Positions 1 through 12,026 of a stretch of 64,000 nucleotides of DNA are shown piece by piece (position 1 is the first letter of the stretch; each line of letters begins with the position of its first letter). The position numbers and the translations under genes are program-made. Source of the stretch: Ophthalmolycus amberensis (taxonomy: Eukaryota; Chordata; Actinopteri; Perciformes; Zoarcidae); the NCBI GenBank assembly GCA_024529925.1, contig JAFEUB010001107.1, positions 1,631,001 to 1,695,000 of the forward strand, in the 5' to 3' direction. The notes beneath the pieces are model-generated. The model saw only the letters and a list, made by a program, of their open reading frames with translations. It was not told the DNA's origin and did no database searches.

Positions 1-1005
1 GTGGAGAAATGATCCTGGAGAGCATTAACTGATTCCAGATGACCTGACTGGCCCACCTGTGTGCGAGTATGCGTGTGCATGCATGTGCATTTGATTCACA
101 TAAGGGTACCGAGTAGCACCGCTGCCTGTTATCTCTTCTCTTCACTGGAAGCAGCGTGCTATTTCATGCGTCCTCTCTGGGGGAAGGGGGGGTGTGCATG
201 TTTGTGTCTGATTGCATCCTTCTAAGATTAGTTTCTTTCATCTCTCCATTTACACACACACACACCAAAAGAAATAGAATTATAAAGGGCCAAGCTGCTT
301 GGTGAAAAGAAAAGATCCAGTAGTGCTGGGCCTCTCATCTCATATCGAGACAGCCACCTCTGTGCAGCCACGGCACACTGAACCGAGGAGCGCCAGCTAG
401 TAGCCAGTGTTCACTGCCACACACAGTCGGCCTTCAGGAATCCTGTACCAAACATAAAGTATACAGAGCAATACATGTTTAATAACAACATTCTGTATGC
501 CACATACAATAATGCTTTGGCACACAGCTCACTTCCCCGGGTCTCTTTACAGGGCACCCTATGGCCTCCGTCATGCACTGAGGGCAGTTTACGATGCATG
601 GGAAAACGCAGCCTTGGCACGGCAGCCAACGCGCTCCACACAGTTCGGCTACAACTGGGGAACGGTGGCACACATTGACCGAGGCTTGTTATACAAGTGC
701 AGGAATGTGACGGGAAAAGCAAGTGAGGGTTGGGTTTGATTTTTCCCAGCTTCCTCAGCTAAACTTTTACTGGCTAAAACCAATAACATTCACAGCATTT
801 TGTTGTCAGCGAGACAGAAAAACAGTCGGGTTAAGGTTAGATAAGCATTAACTAGCTAACTAATTAATTAGATAAGCAGGTTAATTCAGGTGACTTTACT
901 CCTCGTCTCCTCTACAGAGTGTGAGTTACAGAAAAACAGGTTCTGTCAAATTGCCTATCCCCACACAACTATTGTGACGGTGCAGTCAGGCATGTGGGCT
1001 GTATA

Positions 1006-1030
1006 TAAATAAATAAATAATAAATAAAAT
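1006..1030. repeat. (TAAA)n microsatellite
   Basis: About six imperfect TAAA units. It lies 40 bases before a (CA)n tract. No function is implied. Confidence 0.85.
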
Positions 1031-1070
1031 GCGCTTTGGGAAATTTACTGGCATGTGTGTGTCTTATGCG

Positions 1071-1089
1071 CACACACACACACACACAC
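1071..1089. repeat. (CA)n microsatellite
   Basis: Uninterrupted CA dinucleotides, about nine and a half units. Confidence 0.95.
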
Positions 1090-1190
1090 TGGTAATCGTT
1101 CCAAATGTTGCACATGTCTTGAGAGACTTTGTTCCAGACTGTTGGGTGAGTTTCACCACATTTGGAGCCATTTTTTATTTGTGCAATACT

Positions 1191-1412
1191 GTCGTTTATG
1201 ACCAAATACCTGCAGAACTAATGACATTCCATCAGCTTCAGATTTGACTTTGCATTTAGTGCTAATAAGTATATGTGAACATGATAAACATCATACCAGC
1301 TGATCCCATCACCGTTTTAGCATCGTCATTGTGAGCCTGTTAGCATGCTGATGTTAGCATTTAGCTCAACGCATCGCTGTGAGCCGCTGCCACGGCTGTA
1401 GACTGTTAGCCT
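1191..1412. repeat. Dispersed percomorph-type repeat copy
   Basis: The segment carries a string of landmarks that I recall from a very common percomorph interspersed repeat: GACCAAATACCTGCAGAACT near its start, an AATGACATTCC and TTTAGTGCTAAT block, then GCTGATGTTAGCATTTAGC and finally GGCTGTAGACTGTTAG. The order matches the recalled family, and the gaps and substitutions indicate an old copy. The class of the element is not clear from this piece, since no coding part or terminal repeat is seen. Family assignment is from memory; a repeat-library search would settle it. Confidence 0.6.
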
Positions 1413-4239
1413 TGCTTTTTTATAACATTCTTTAATGTTACACATCTGTCTTTCTTGGTTTTGATTTTTCATTGTCTGATGTATTCATACATACATTCAG
1501 CTACAATACAAAGTAGAGGATGGCCAACACCTGGATAGTCTTTCCAACTTTCCCTAATCCATTTTAAGATGGGAGAAACTGATGCTAATTCTGGCTATTT
1601 ATTAGTCAGTTGGGTGATGCTGGGGGCAACCCAGGAAATAGGTCATTTTAATAGCCTACATGTTGGTGTAGTATTAAATAGTAGAAGTAATAAAATAGTA
1701 GAAGTTGTAAATGTCGAATATTGTTTTATTCTCTCATTAGACGCGCCCCTGATGATAAATGGCACCCTTAGCACTCGTCTTTGCCTCGGGACGGCTCTGT
1801 TAGGATTCAAAGAAAGCGTGCCAAATGATGATAGTTTTAGTTGTTTATCATTCTGATTTCATCTGCAGAACAAACCACATCCACTGTTGACACATTTATC
1901 TCTTTCCTACATCTGTCCATAAAAGCACAGTGACTCATACGTCCCCTGTCGTCTTCTGTAGCTCATCCTCATCACCAGGTACTACAACCAGAGCATGAGG
2001 GTTGACTGACCGGGTTAAATGATGTCATCCACCGTACACTTTAAAATAAGATGACTGTGATTATTTACCAGGCTTTGTTGCCATGCCGGCTTTTTATTTC
2101 AGCTGTTTCCTGTGTGGATGCTCACTGATGATATCATAGTCTGAGAGTTTAGAGGCTGATAAGCATTTTGGGGTAAGGAGTATATGTGCCTCCATGTGTG
2201 GGTTGGGGGAAGAGTGATGCTGGCATGAGAGTGAAAGGTTAACACCGCGATGTTTTTGTGTGACGTTAAGCAGGCAGCAGAACTGGGGTGGAGAGATGCC
2301 GGTCGTGAACCAAGACAAAATGTTCAGAAGCATTTGGAAGGGAACATAGCTAAGAAAATAAGGTTAATGGACCACACGCACTCATAAATGTTTGAATGAG
2401 TCCTTAAAAAAAGGTGGGAGCGATAAATCTACAAGGATAAAGGGTAAGTGCATCGTCTTGTGGCAGTCCAGTGGAAGGGGTTTTATGAAGAATCTGGTCT
2501 GAAATAAAACGTAATAATTGAGACAGCTACTCTCAGCCAAAAACACGTTCTAATTACTCTATAAATCTTATGAAGCGAGCAGTGATTTACCCAGATTAAG
2601 CCTCAGTGCCAACTCCCATGGTTAGCAACGATTTGGCCTTCTTTCCTTACTTTTCCTGTGTTTTCCTCCTGAATATGCATACTACTACTTTTATTGAGAA
2701 TAAAATGTTGTATTCAACAGTTGCATTTAAATCTAAGCATAACCTGGAAAAACGTTGGCATTAACAAATGTGTATTTCCAGCATGGGTGGTTGTAGCAGA
2801 TAGTAAGCAGCAGGCCTGTCCAGAATTGGATTGCTCCACACGCTGAAGTGGTGTGACTGGCGCTTTAGTGAGATTATGCTCTGAATGTGAAAAATTTGGA
2901 CGGTGAAGTCTTTTCCATCTCCTGCAAAACATGATAAAGATGCTACTTTATTAGAGTGTAGGGCTGTACCGAATGTCATTATACATTCAAAACTTCTATT
3001 CAGGGTTTTTGAAAGAAGCTTTTAATGTGCGTAGTCAAAAAACAAACAATTGTCAATTGAATAACGTGATTCATTGGATCAAATGAGTCAGTCTTTTTTA
3101 AATTAAATTAACTTTCTTTAAGGAATATAACTTTATTGCATGCCACTTTTTGTGTTTAGCAAGCGGGAGAGCAAACAGTTTATTGATGCAGTTAAAACTA
3201 CGTTTTTGAAAGGCTTAATGCCAACAAATGTTGAAGCAGAAAATTTCGTTGGATAAAAAAAATCTTTTGAAATATGGAAATGACTAATCTATCTTATTTT
3301 TCAATATCTTTTAGACTCTACAACACTCTGGAATTATTGGAAATGTTTGGATCACACAAGTCTGAAACACTCTTCACATCACTAGAATCTAATTCTACAA
3401 ATAATATCATACTAATAAGATTAGTGTAGCTTGATCTTCAGTTGCAACTAAAGCCAGCTTTTAACCAACTCATGGAACAAATGCTATCTGAATTAGCTGG
3501 TTGCTAGCTGTAGCTGAGTGAATCTGCTGGAGACAGGTGTAATTTCAGCCGGTCACAGTTTAGAAATGAGACAAATTCAAATTCTTGAAAACAAATATAA
3601 AATGCTTTATTTAATATTGTTGATACATTCAAATGACAGCGAGGTTATAGTCTAAAAGTTGATCTTTAGTAGCCTCTCAGGGGGCTGCCTCCGTTCTACC
3701 AGCTCCTTAATTAGTTAATTGCATTCAGGTGTGAAAGAGGCCTAATTAGATGGGCTGTTTGCTTCGGTGGTTTCGTTACTTCAAATCGTTCCTCCTGTAG
3801 TCCTGTCGTTCTGTTTGTTTTTACTTTTTCACAGCTGTGAACTCACTTCATTGTTTGGTTTTATCTTCTGAAAATAAAAGTTTATAATTACATACTTTAT
3901 CCAACCACAAACATGCTGTGGTGTAGGAGGTGAGTGTTGACAGGCTAATGACCTCAAAGGGTACAGCTGTCAATGGATCAAAAGTGACACTGATAAAGAA
4001 AGTGTTTACAGCCGTCCTACTTCCTTGTCCTGCATAGCTGTGTGACATTTGATGGCACGGAAATAGGCTCCACAACAACAGATCAGCTGCTCGAGGTCTA
4101 ATGGATTTAGATGGCTCATTATGTACCTGTGGGTGAGCTCGGGACTGTCAGGCAGCAGGTGGGACAAATGAATGATATATGAGCATCTATTTTCTCGTAT
4201 CCTCAAACACAACAAGCTTGAACCCAGAACTTATTTTAC
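1413..4239. other. No recognisable gene or repeat
   Basis: AT-leaning DNA with open frames no longer than 95 codons (1569-1856, plus) and no recognised domain. Homopolymer runs are short. Nothing else is seen. Confidence 0.6.
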
Positions 4240-4520
4240 CAATGCCTCGATCAAGTTTCTTTTTTGGCCCCGATACAGATCAGGGACTTTTAACTTAGTT
4301 ATCTGCTGATTTCAGAGTCCGATCTGATACTTCTATCAAATGTAATGATGATGAAATATGTATCTGACGCATTGAAATAACAGAGTAGACTATAGAGCCC
4401 GACCGTCATGAAGGAGAGCTGCAACACGAGCAGGCTGGAGGAGAACAGAAAATAATTGGCTTTATTTCAGCCGATAAAGATCCATGTAAATATGCCCAGA
4501 TTGGCCCAGATACCGATAGG
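4240..4520. repeat. Possible decayed interspersed repeat
   Basis: The phrases ATGCCTCGATCAAGTTTC, CCCCGATACAGATCAGGGAC, CTATAGAGCCCGACCGTCAT and CCAGATACCGATAGG resemble a teleost repeat family in which GATCCGATAC and GAGCCCGACC blocks recur. The copy would be strongly diverged. This rests on recollection of sequence style only, so it is a tentative call. Confidence 0.3.
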
Positions 4521-6470
4521 CGTGAGTCATTTCTCATTAACTAATTGTATGACGACGGAATGGGCCAAGAACATTATTCAGGCACAAAGGCATCCCATTT
4601 AAAACGTTTACTGACTCGAATAGCTGGATCGGGTATCGAGGACAATGGGGATGATCTATTCAATTAGATTGTATGTTTATATACTACATTATATACTGGA
4701 ATTGTAAATCTAGTTTAAGTTTTGAATTTACACATATTTTTGACCAAAATTTTAATGTGCGGATTTGAATACATGAGGAACACCAGCTACCAAGCTGCAG
4801 AATGACCTGTCCTTTAAACAACGATACGACTATAATTAAAACCTAACACATCCATTGTATCTTAACTAGATGTTTGAATGACTGCCACGAAATGATCTCA
4901 ACATGATGGAAATAAGTACATCTAAATTTTGTCAGTTATATTTGACCAATGTATGGAAACTTGCCACTGTTAATACAGTATCCAACCTCTGTTCAAATAA
5001 CCTCACATAACCTCTGAACCATGCACATGTGTCATAGTTGTGCTCCGGTAACAAATAGCACTACACATTCACCCAAACTCATCTCAGTGTTAACCCAAAA
5101 ACCAAGACATCTCAAATCCGTGCTTACTGAGATCATGATGAAAAGGAGAAAAAAAAGGCCTTGCACTTCCACATGCAACCCAATTCACAACGCAGGAACT
5201 CAATGTTCCTAATTCAAGCTGGCAACATGACATCTGCATTTCTAAGTTTGCGCAAATTTCCCAAAACGGTCTCATAGCAGCAGAGGGAATGACAAAGACA
5301 ATAAAAAACTGTATGACAAACACTTAAAAACCGCGAGTAAGCGAACAGCCCAGCTGTCCTGTGTCGCTGCCTGAGTTAGCCAGTCAAGCAGAGCAGTCAG
5401 ACCATTAACCCTGCAGCAGAAACCGGTTTGAGGAAGCCTAGAATATTGTGGTATTTCCCGTTCAGCCGCGTCGTGCAAACATTAACTAATGATGTCATTT
5501 ACTGTTTGTTTTTCTTCTGTCTCCCTTCATCATCAAAATAGAGTACGCCGTGCAGCTGACCTTTTTCCACACAACAGATTTTGACTTGTCATAGCAGGAA
5601 AAGTACAGAGGTGTCATGATAACGTGAGCAATGGCTGCATTCCATTTAGGTGTAACAGATTCAGGTTACAGGTTGTGCTATTATGCGCTCTTGCTCACCG
5701 GGAGACTTGCATGAAATGGCGCCATCATTGACAGAAATGCTACTTGTAGATCCGCTTCAACTGTCTCACGAGCAACAGGTCAGCAGATCTCCTGGTAAAA
5801 CACAAGAGAAAAACGTGCATCCTCCAAACATTTCCTCGTATGAGCAAACATGCAGCAGTGCTTCACCAAGTCTGCTGCAAAACAAACTTTAAGGTACCGT
5901 GTTTCTGTGTATCAAACCACACAACAGTAAAAGAAAAGCACACCAACTTGTACTCATAAACATGTTGTTGTTGTTTTTTTTGCAGTTTTTTAAAACTTTT
6001 TTTCAGCCTATCGAAACATTATGCAAGGCTTCAAAAGTAAGTTGCAATCATGCAAAACCGTCTTTAGCATGATGGAGGCTTTTGCAGTTCCTTCAGTAAT
6101 ATGAATTATGGCATTGTATTCATCCCGTACACATGTAGCTCGGTTTCACAACAGTTGAAAACCCCACTGTGTATCGCCATGCTCATGATGGCATGACTGT
6201 GGTGCAGGGGAGTTCATTTTCTCAAACCTTGATGCCAGCTCCCGTACTGTATGTTTGGTTATTCAACGAGAGAGAGGAACAGGCCAAACGTCTGTGGTGG
6301 ACTGGATTTAAAACTTCAAAAACAGTTGAGGTTTGGGAATCAGACCAGAGGTGGGAAGACTTCAAAATCAAGACAGAGATAAATGAAATACGAGACTACA
6401 AAGCCCACTGTTGCAATATCGCTGCCGTTTATTTTTCCTGACTGAGTTAACAAAAATGCATCACTGATTT
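4521..6470. other. No recognisable gene
   Basis: Open frames of 60-90 codons on both strands, none with a recognised domain. Homopolymer A and T runs are common near 5960-6000. Nothing else is seen. Confidence 0.6.
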
Positions 6471-8110
6471 CATCTGGCCCGAGACATTATAATAGCTCGA
6501 GAGGAGGAGTGGAAACAACTGAAAACCGGTCGGAGGAGGATGTAACATGTTTTTCGTTTTTTAATAATCCTGTGGATCTTTATCTCCCGTTTCTAATGAG
6601 CTCCTCCCGGGTTGGGTTACAGCACCAAATAGAGAGTTGAAGGACTGTGCCAGCGACGGGACATGTTGGCTTTCTTTCAGCCTGGTTCAGCTGGTCGGCC
6701 TCAGCTCCTTTACTTTGAAGGTAATTAAAGAGAAATCCTTGTTTCTTCTTTATTACAAACAGGGTCAGTGCCCTGGGATGAGGTATGCGTGTGTGAGTGC
6801 TGCCGTGGGACAAGGTGTGTGTGTGTTTATGCAAAATCCATATACAGAGAAATTTGATCCGTCTTCTGTCTGTGTCAACTTTGAGCAACTGACTCAGAGC
6901 CGTTACATCTTGTCTCGTGTTGCTGTTATTTGGTTTTATATTGCACAGTTTCTTCTTAATGTCATAGTTTCTTTTTAATAATTTTCCTGCAGTGCTACTT
7001 GACCACAACCATGGATGCCGGCCCTCCAGCAACTTGCAGCCGGGGCGCTTCCTGACCCAAATTTCCCCCAAAATTCTTGTGCAGGCCGTTGTCCAGCCAG
7101 AAACGCGTTGTGTACTAGGGTTAACTTCCCAAAAAAGTTGGAAGGTGGCACAGCATCCTCACCCATATCTGGGTTGAAGAGAGAGAAAAACCCCTTTCCT
7201 CTTGTGGTTCACTTCCTGGTGAACACCAAAGCCTGGTAGCCGTTCGTGAAGCTTCGTCTGTCGCTGGAGACGGTCATCGATGAGGCTTTTCGTGGATGAA
7301 AGTTCAGACCGTGGTCCGTATTAAAAATGGACTCCATGACGTCAGCCGTGGATTTCTGAAGAGCCGTTGTGAAGCTGAAAGTGTGCAGAAAATGGACAGC
7401 ATTGGATTTAACCCAGAGGTTCCACAATCTCTCAGAAACGAGTAACCCGACACCTGCGCCTGACCTCAGGCAGAGGCAGATCATTGCACGATGCGAAACT
7501 GGAAAGTTAGCAGGAGAAACACTATCTCTTCTCTTACAAGCGTCTGATAATCCTACACATGTGCTGCCTACCAGAGACGTCACTAGACTCAGGAGGGGTA
7601 GAGGGAGGCAGAAAAGAGATGAAGGAAAGTCATGTGGAATAAAAAAAAAAGATGGAATAAACCAAAAGAAATAATCATTTTTTATGTATGTGTGGTTGTG
7701 TGCCTGGGACCTACTGCTCTGATTGCTATGCAGGAATGAATCTGTAACAAGAAACACTCACTGGATGATGCGGTTTAATCGTCTATTAAACATTTTAATT
7801 AGAGGCTTTCCGAAAAAAAAAAACCGTGTGCAGAGTCACTGAGACTAGCTATCCCTGTCTTCCCTCTGCTGTTTGGCTTGAGCGCCTAGAAAGCTGGCCT
7901 GAATGCTGGAGGAAGGGGTTGTGGGTGACGGCACCTCCCATCCCAGATTTTTGAATTGGACCCACATTGCCTCTGGGGAATAAACGTTAACTTCTGGATT
8001 CCCACAACACAGTGGGCCATCACTTAGTGGACATAGAGTTTTCAGTACTAATTTCAGAATAGCCTTGAAAGAAGTTGTTTGCTGCAACTTACACATTTTC
8101 ATTACATGTC
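6471..8110. other. Region with the longest minus-strand open frames, not recognised as genes
   Basis: Two minus-strand frames, 6580-7071 (163 codons) and 7209-7757 (182 codons), stand out by length. The first includes a histidine/threonine-rich stretch translated from a CA/GT-rich run. The second has no recognisable domain. The plus strand at 7369-7674 is also open for 101 codons, so the openness is not strand-specific. No splice, promoter or poly(A) context supports a gene. An old dispersed repeat or a chance low-stop region is as likely. A smaller minus-strand frame at 7845-8102 is likewise unrecognised. Confidence 0.35.
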
Positions 8111-8413
8111 CCTGTTGGTTTGTCGTTAGAACATGTTGAGTTTCAGCTTACAGACCTTATCGATTCACTAACCGCAGTAATAGTCGGTCACAAGGAGCAG
8201 CAAAGAACCTATTTTCAAACTTGTGTCAAAGTTTGAACTATTTATTGCAACATTAATGATTCTAGTTTGGCGGTGTGGATCTGCTCATGTGACGCTTTGG
8301 GACGAGCTTGTCGCGGACTTTTCCTGAGCTCACAATGAACGTCAACACATTAGAAGTAACCTTTTAAACCGTGCTTTTGTGAAGTAGCTCTTCACTCGCA
8401 CCGAGTTATGTAA

Positions 8414-8526
8414 GTTGCTTCACAAAGTTACATAAGTTAAGTAACAAACGTTGGCCATTGATGTTAACCCAAACCACGATCTTCTCCTAAACAGAACAAA
8501 GCTAGAGTTGCTTCACAATGTTACAT
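8414..8526. repeat. 20-bp direct repeat pair in a repeat-like tract
   Basis: GTTGCTTCACAAAGTTACAT at 8414-8433 recurs with one substitution at 8507-8526, a period of 93 bases. Between them lies a GTTAACCCAAACCACGATCT phrase resembling a common teleost dispersed repeat. The pair may be internal repeats of one old element. Confidence 0.5.
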
Positions 8527-10489
8527 TTTCGCAACGTGCAGTTTGGCCCGTCTGAAGTATTTGAATGGCAGAATAACCACCGATACTGTTCATTCAATTG
8601 GTTCATAATAAAGTTCAATATGGGTGATTAGTATCAGAATATTAAATTCAATTTCTGCTCAGTCTTTGTTGTGCTTCAGCCTTGTTTTATCCTTCCTGCC
8701 TTCCTTTTTGTTAAGACATCTCCCCTGCCTGTACACCTCAGCTCGCTGCATTTGTTTGCCTTATCAGATGCCAGGTTGCCAACTGTAAGTGTGATTATTG
8801 ACTTAATGAGGAATGTTTCATACCATGTGTGTCTGCTGAGTTTGTTTTGTGTCCAGTATCATGTGTCACCTTGTTACACAGTACTGTAAATATGGTCAGT
8901 GAGGGAAAATACAAGGTTGGATAAAGACACAAGGTCAGAGCAGAATAAGTATCAGGGTAACTAGAAATACTTTGAAATATTACATTGGTACATAGACTAA
9001 ATAATTCAAAAACATGATCAATATAAAATTTACTACACCATGCAAGTCATAAAATATAATACATTTGAAACCAACTCGTTTTTTCTTCTTCTATTTGTGG
9101 TAACAGCAGTGAAATAGTTTGTAATATGAAGCACTGGGTTGTAAGCACGAGGCAAATATATGATTATAATAACCCGAAACAGAAAAGGGCAAGATCAAAC
9201 CAATGATTGAGACGTATAAAAGAACCAGCATGGATGTTTTGAACAGCTCTGCTACATATAACATGACCAGGGAAGGGTCCACGCCAACATATGCAGAGGT
9301 GTGAAACCTAATAACTCAAGGTCTCTCTGCCGGTTACATACAGTGGCTCTTTTCATTGGGAACTGTTGTCATTTGTGGTCTGTCTTTGCAAATACACAAG
9401 CTGTTCCCGCTGGACTGGCACTGTGGCCCGCCTCTAATCTGTGGATCAGGTGGGAAGTCACAGTGAGTCAATATTTGTCAGCCTGGTCGGTAGTGATCAA
9501 TACGGACGGCTGTTTTCACACAGGTGATAAGAAGCTATGCTAGATCTGAGAGCGGAGAGATTTTACAGATGCGGAGTTGGAAGAAATAATAAATGAAATG
9601 TTGAATCAAATAGTTTGGCGCTGGAAATTGTTGATTTCACTCCTGATAAGAAATGCACCTGTTTTAGCAGTTTTTAAATCAGTGTGCAGAGTTGGGAGGT
9701 CCTGAATACAACAACAGCAGTGATTGACTGCTAACTCACCGGCTATTCTTGAATAAATCATTGACTTGTTGAGTCGGGAAGTGCAAACTTGTGCTGATTC
9801 ATGTCATGACATCATAACTCATCAATCTGCTCCAAATCTGGATTATCAACCAGGCAACATGGGCACCCCCAAAAGCCTCAGGTTCACTGGTGCACAACAA
9901 CTAAGACCTGCTGTGCAACACCTTTTGTTGTTGCTCTGTATTTCAGAGCAGTAGACGCCATTGCAAGAAATGTTACATATCAGTCTTCAACACATTCTGA
10001 GATGAGCGAACCAAACATAGACGTCTGATGTGGTTTTATAAAGTTGTGAATCACTGTTCTAGGACCCCTGTTGTCATAAAACCTTGTTTTTAGTTGAAAT
10101 TGTGTTTACATGCTGTATGCAAATTTGTGTTTCATCAAATTACCATCAGGGACCAAGTTTTCTCATTCTAGCAGGAGTTCTGCTGTGATTCTCTGTCTCT
10201 GGGCTAAATAACAGCGTGCCATGTCTGCTGTGCACACGGCACATGAGTGGGTAGTTGGAGGCAACATGGTGTCTACCCTGTGTGGGTGGTTTGTGTAAAG
10301 AATGCCCCAGAATCCAGCCACGATTGTATTAATCAACTGTCCGTATCTGGCCAACCTATTCAGGGCTGTGGAAATCCAGAATCTATCTTTGAATGCATCG
10401 GCTGCCACTTTGCAAAAATGTGAATAAATATAGATTTTTAAAAAGGGGCTGTAGCTGTAGCCCAAAGCAGAACTCCCGGAATATATTAT
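8527..10489. other. No recognisable gene
   Basis: Open frames up to 100 codons on both strands (for example 10163-10465, minus), with no recognised domains. No microsatellite of note. Nothing else is seen. Confidence 0.55.
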
Positions 10490-10941
10490 AACCAGGCGGC
10501 AACCTCCAGTTCTCCTCCAGTTGCAGAAAGAAGTCCGGTTGTATGGAAGTCTATGACAGAATGACTCTACTTCTCACTTGAGTGAAATGAGTTCATGGTC
10601 TTGATCTCTAGTTTCAAGTCTTCTACAATACAGCATGATGTTCATTTAATAAATGATGGTCCATTTACAGTCAAATAGATCATAAAGCAGAGTATGCTTT
10701 AGGGCGGGCTTACTGTGATTGGCAGGCTGCTGCCGCTACCAGAGCCATACACGCAGCTCTACATCAATCCTCCACATTCTAAATATGGTAACTTCCGATC
10801 ATTGGCTGCAAAAAAACATGGCGATGGCGTAATACAAGATGGCGACAGCAAAATCGTCAAACTCAAGGCTTCAAAACAGCAGTCCACAAACCAATGGATG
10901 ACATCACGATGACTACGTCCACTTGCTATATACAATCTATG
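10490..10941 (+). repeat. Dispersed repeat family A, copy 1 (nearly full)
   Basis: This 452-bp segment starts with ACCAGGCGGCAACCTCC and ends with TATACAATCTATG. It matches three other pieces in this window: 13380-13560 and 25262-25380 in the opposite orientation and 37334-37522 in the same orientation. Shared blocks include AAGAAGTCCGGTTGTATGGA, a TAGTTTCAAGTCTTCTACAA block and a CTTTAGGGCGGGCTTACTGT block. The 3' part holds CTTCAAAACAGCAGTCCACA followed by a GATGACATCACGATGACTAC block, a phrase that I recall as widespread in percomorph genomes. No coding capacity or clear terminal inverted repeat is visible, so the class is left open. The internal homology is seen directly; the wider family is from memory. 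Confidence 0.8.
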
Positions 10942-11021
10942 ATAATAACAGTATAATTCCTGTTCACTTCTCCCAAAGCATTATGGGAACTGTAGTTCTA
11001 GACCCACACGTCAGATCTAGA

Positions 11022-11159
11022 CTTTGGGAGGAAACAAGCGCACCTGAAGAAAACCAACACGGACACGGGGAGAAGGAACGCCAAAGTGGTATAAGAGCAA
11101 AACCCAGGACCTTATTGCTGTGAGGCGACAGCGCTAACCACTGAGTCTCTGTGCCAACC
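11022..11159 (-). repeat. Common teleost dispersed repeat, 5' half
   Basis: Read on the minus strand, this segment has a GAGACTCAGTGGTTAGCGCT block, a CGCCTCACAGCAATAAGGTC block, CTCCCCGTGTCCGTGTTGG and TTTCCTCCCAAAGTC in order. That is the order I recall in a very common fish repeat whose 5' part contains a TCAGTGGTTAGC phrase. The piece stops before the 3' half, which is present separately at 41919-42041 on the plus strand. It is decayed and non-coding. Confidence 0.65.
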
Positions 11160-11353
11160 TCTACTGAGGTCACCTTCCAGGACTTGTGGGCACAACAGTC
11201 AAACAGTTTCCTCCAACTGGCATTTTGGTCGTTACCTTCCACTGAATAGTTAATAGTCGCAGTAACCAGGAGACAGAAACATTTACAACCCTGCTGGATT
11301 TCCTCTGAGACTCTCATCCTCCTGTATCCATCCTCTGCACGCACTCATATTCA

Positions 11354-11381
11354 TGTGTGTGTGTGTGTGTGTGTGTGTGTG
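11354..11381. repeat. (TG)14 microsatellite
   Basis: Uninterrupted TG units. A plus-strand frame starting here encodes a run of Cys-Val and is an artefact of the repeat. Confidence 0.97.
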
Positions 11382-11851
11382 AAGGCCGTGCGCATGCAAG
11401 GACACACATATTCCCATTCATACACATCAGCTAGAAACACCCATACTGTACACATTTATACACACGCACACCTCATGAAAGGTCAAACCGCGAAACGCTG
11501 CGCTGAGTCATCATCAAAAATATTTTCAGACCTTTTTATGTATTTTCTTTTTTCAACGTGAAGAACAAACTGTGAAATAGGAAGAAATAACAAGCCATGA
11601 AAAAAAAGCCAGGCCATTTGTCATAATTTCCCGCTGCCGGTAGCTGTGGACAGAATGAGAAAGTGGTGGCGGTGGCCGAGGACGTGATGGCGCATCTTAA
11701 ACAGGGGAGTTCCACCCGAACGAGGACGGGAGGCGCGGCCTAAAAACAGCACCCGGGTCTGGGACTGAGGTGGCCCCCTGATATGAAGCGTAGCGTGGAC
11801 GCTGGAGGTGATAGATGGAGCTGGAAGCAGGATATCTGGTTAGCGTTGAGG

Positions 11852-11874
11852 GGTGCGTGCGTGCGTGCGTGCGT
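11852..11874. repeat. (GTGC)n microsatellite
   Basis: Between five and six GTGC units. Alternating purine-pyrimidine, GC-rich sequence of this kind can adopt Z-DNA in principle. Confidence 0.9.
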
Positions 11875-12005
11875 CTGGTCAGTGTAGAGGGACCTGTAAT
11901 GCTGTTGGTCTGGCTGGACTCGTGACTGCAGGACACAAGCCATTCGTTACACAGAGACAGTTACACAGCAGGCTAAATGAGGCTTATCCAACAGTCTGGC
12001 TGGAG

Positions 12006-12026
12006 GTGTGCGTGTGTGTGTGTGTG
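12006..12026. repeat. (GT)n microsatellite
   Basis: GT tract with one GC substitution near its start, followed by a short GAGAG and a second TGTGT piece. Confidence 0.9.

Larger units (their letters stand above)
1..1190. other. Non-coding stretch with short microsatellites
   Basis: No gene is recognised. Overlapping open frames of 60-100 codons lie on both strands at about 411-740. One minus-strand frame (479-673) is rich in cysteine, and one plus-strand frame follows an acceptor-like pyrimidine-AG near 550, but neither resembles a known domain. Short AC, TAAA and CA repeats lie at 252-265, 1006-1030 and 1071-1089. Most likely intergenic or intronic DNA. Confidence 0.6.

Noticed and set aside
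11355..11561. Plus-strand frame beginning with a Cys-Val run
   Set aside because: The start and first codons lie within a TG microsatellite.
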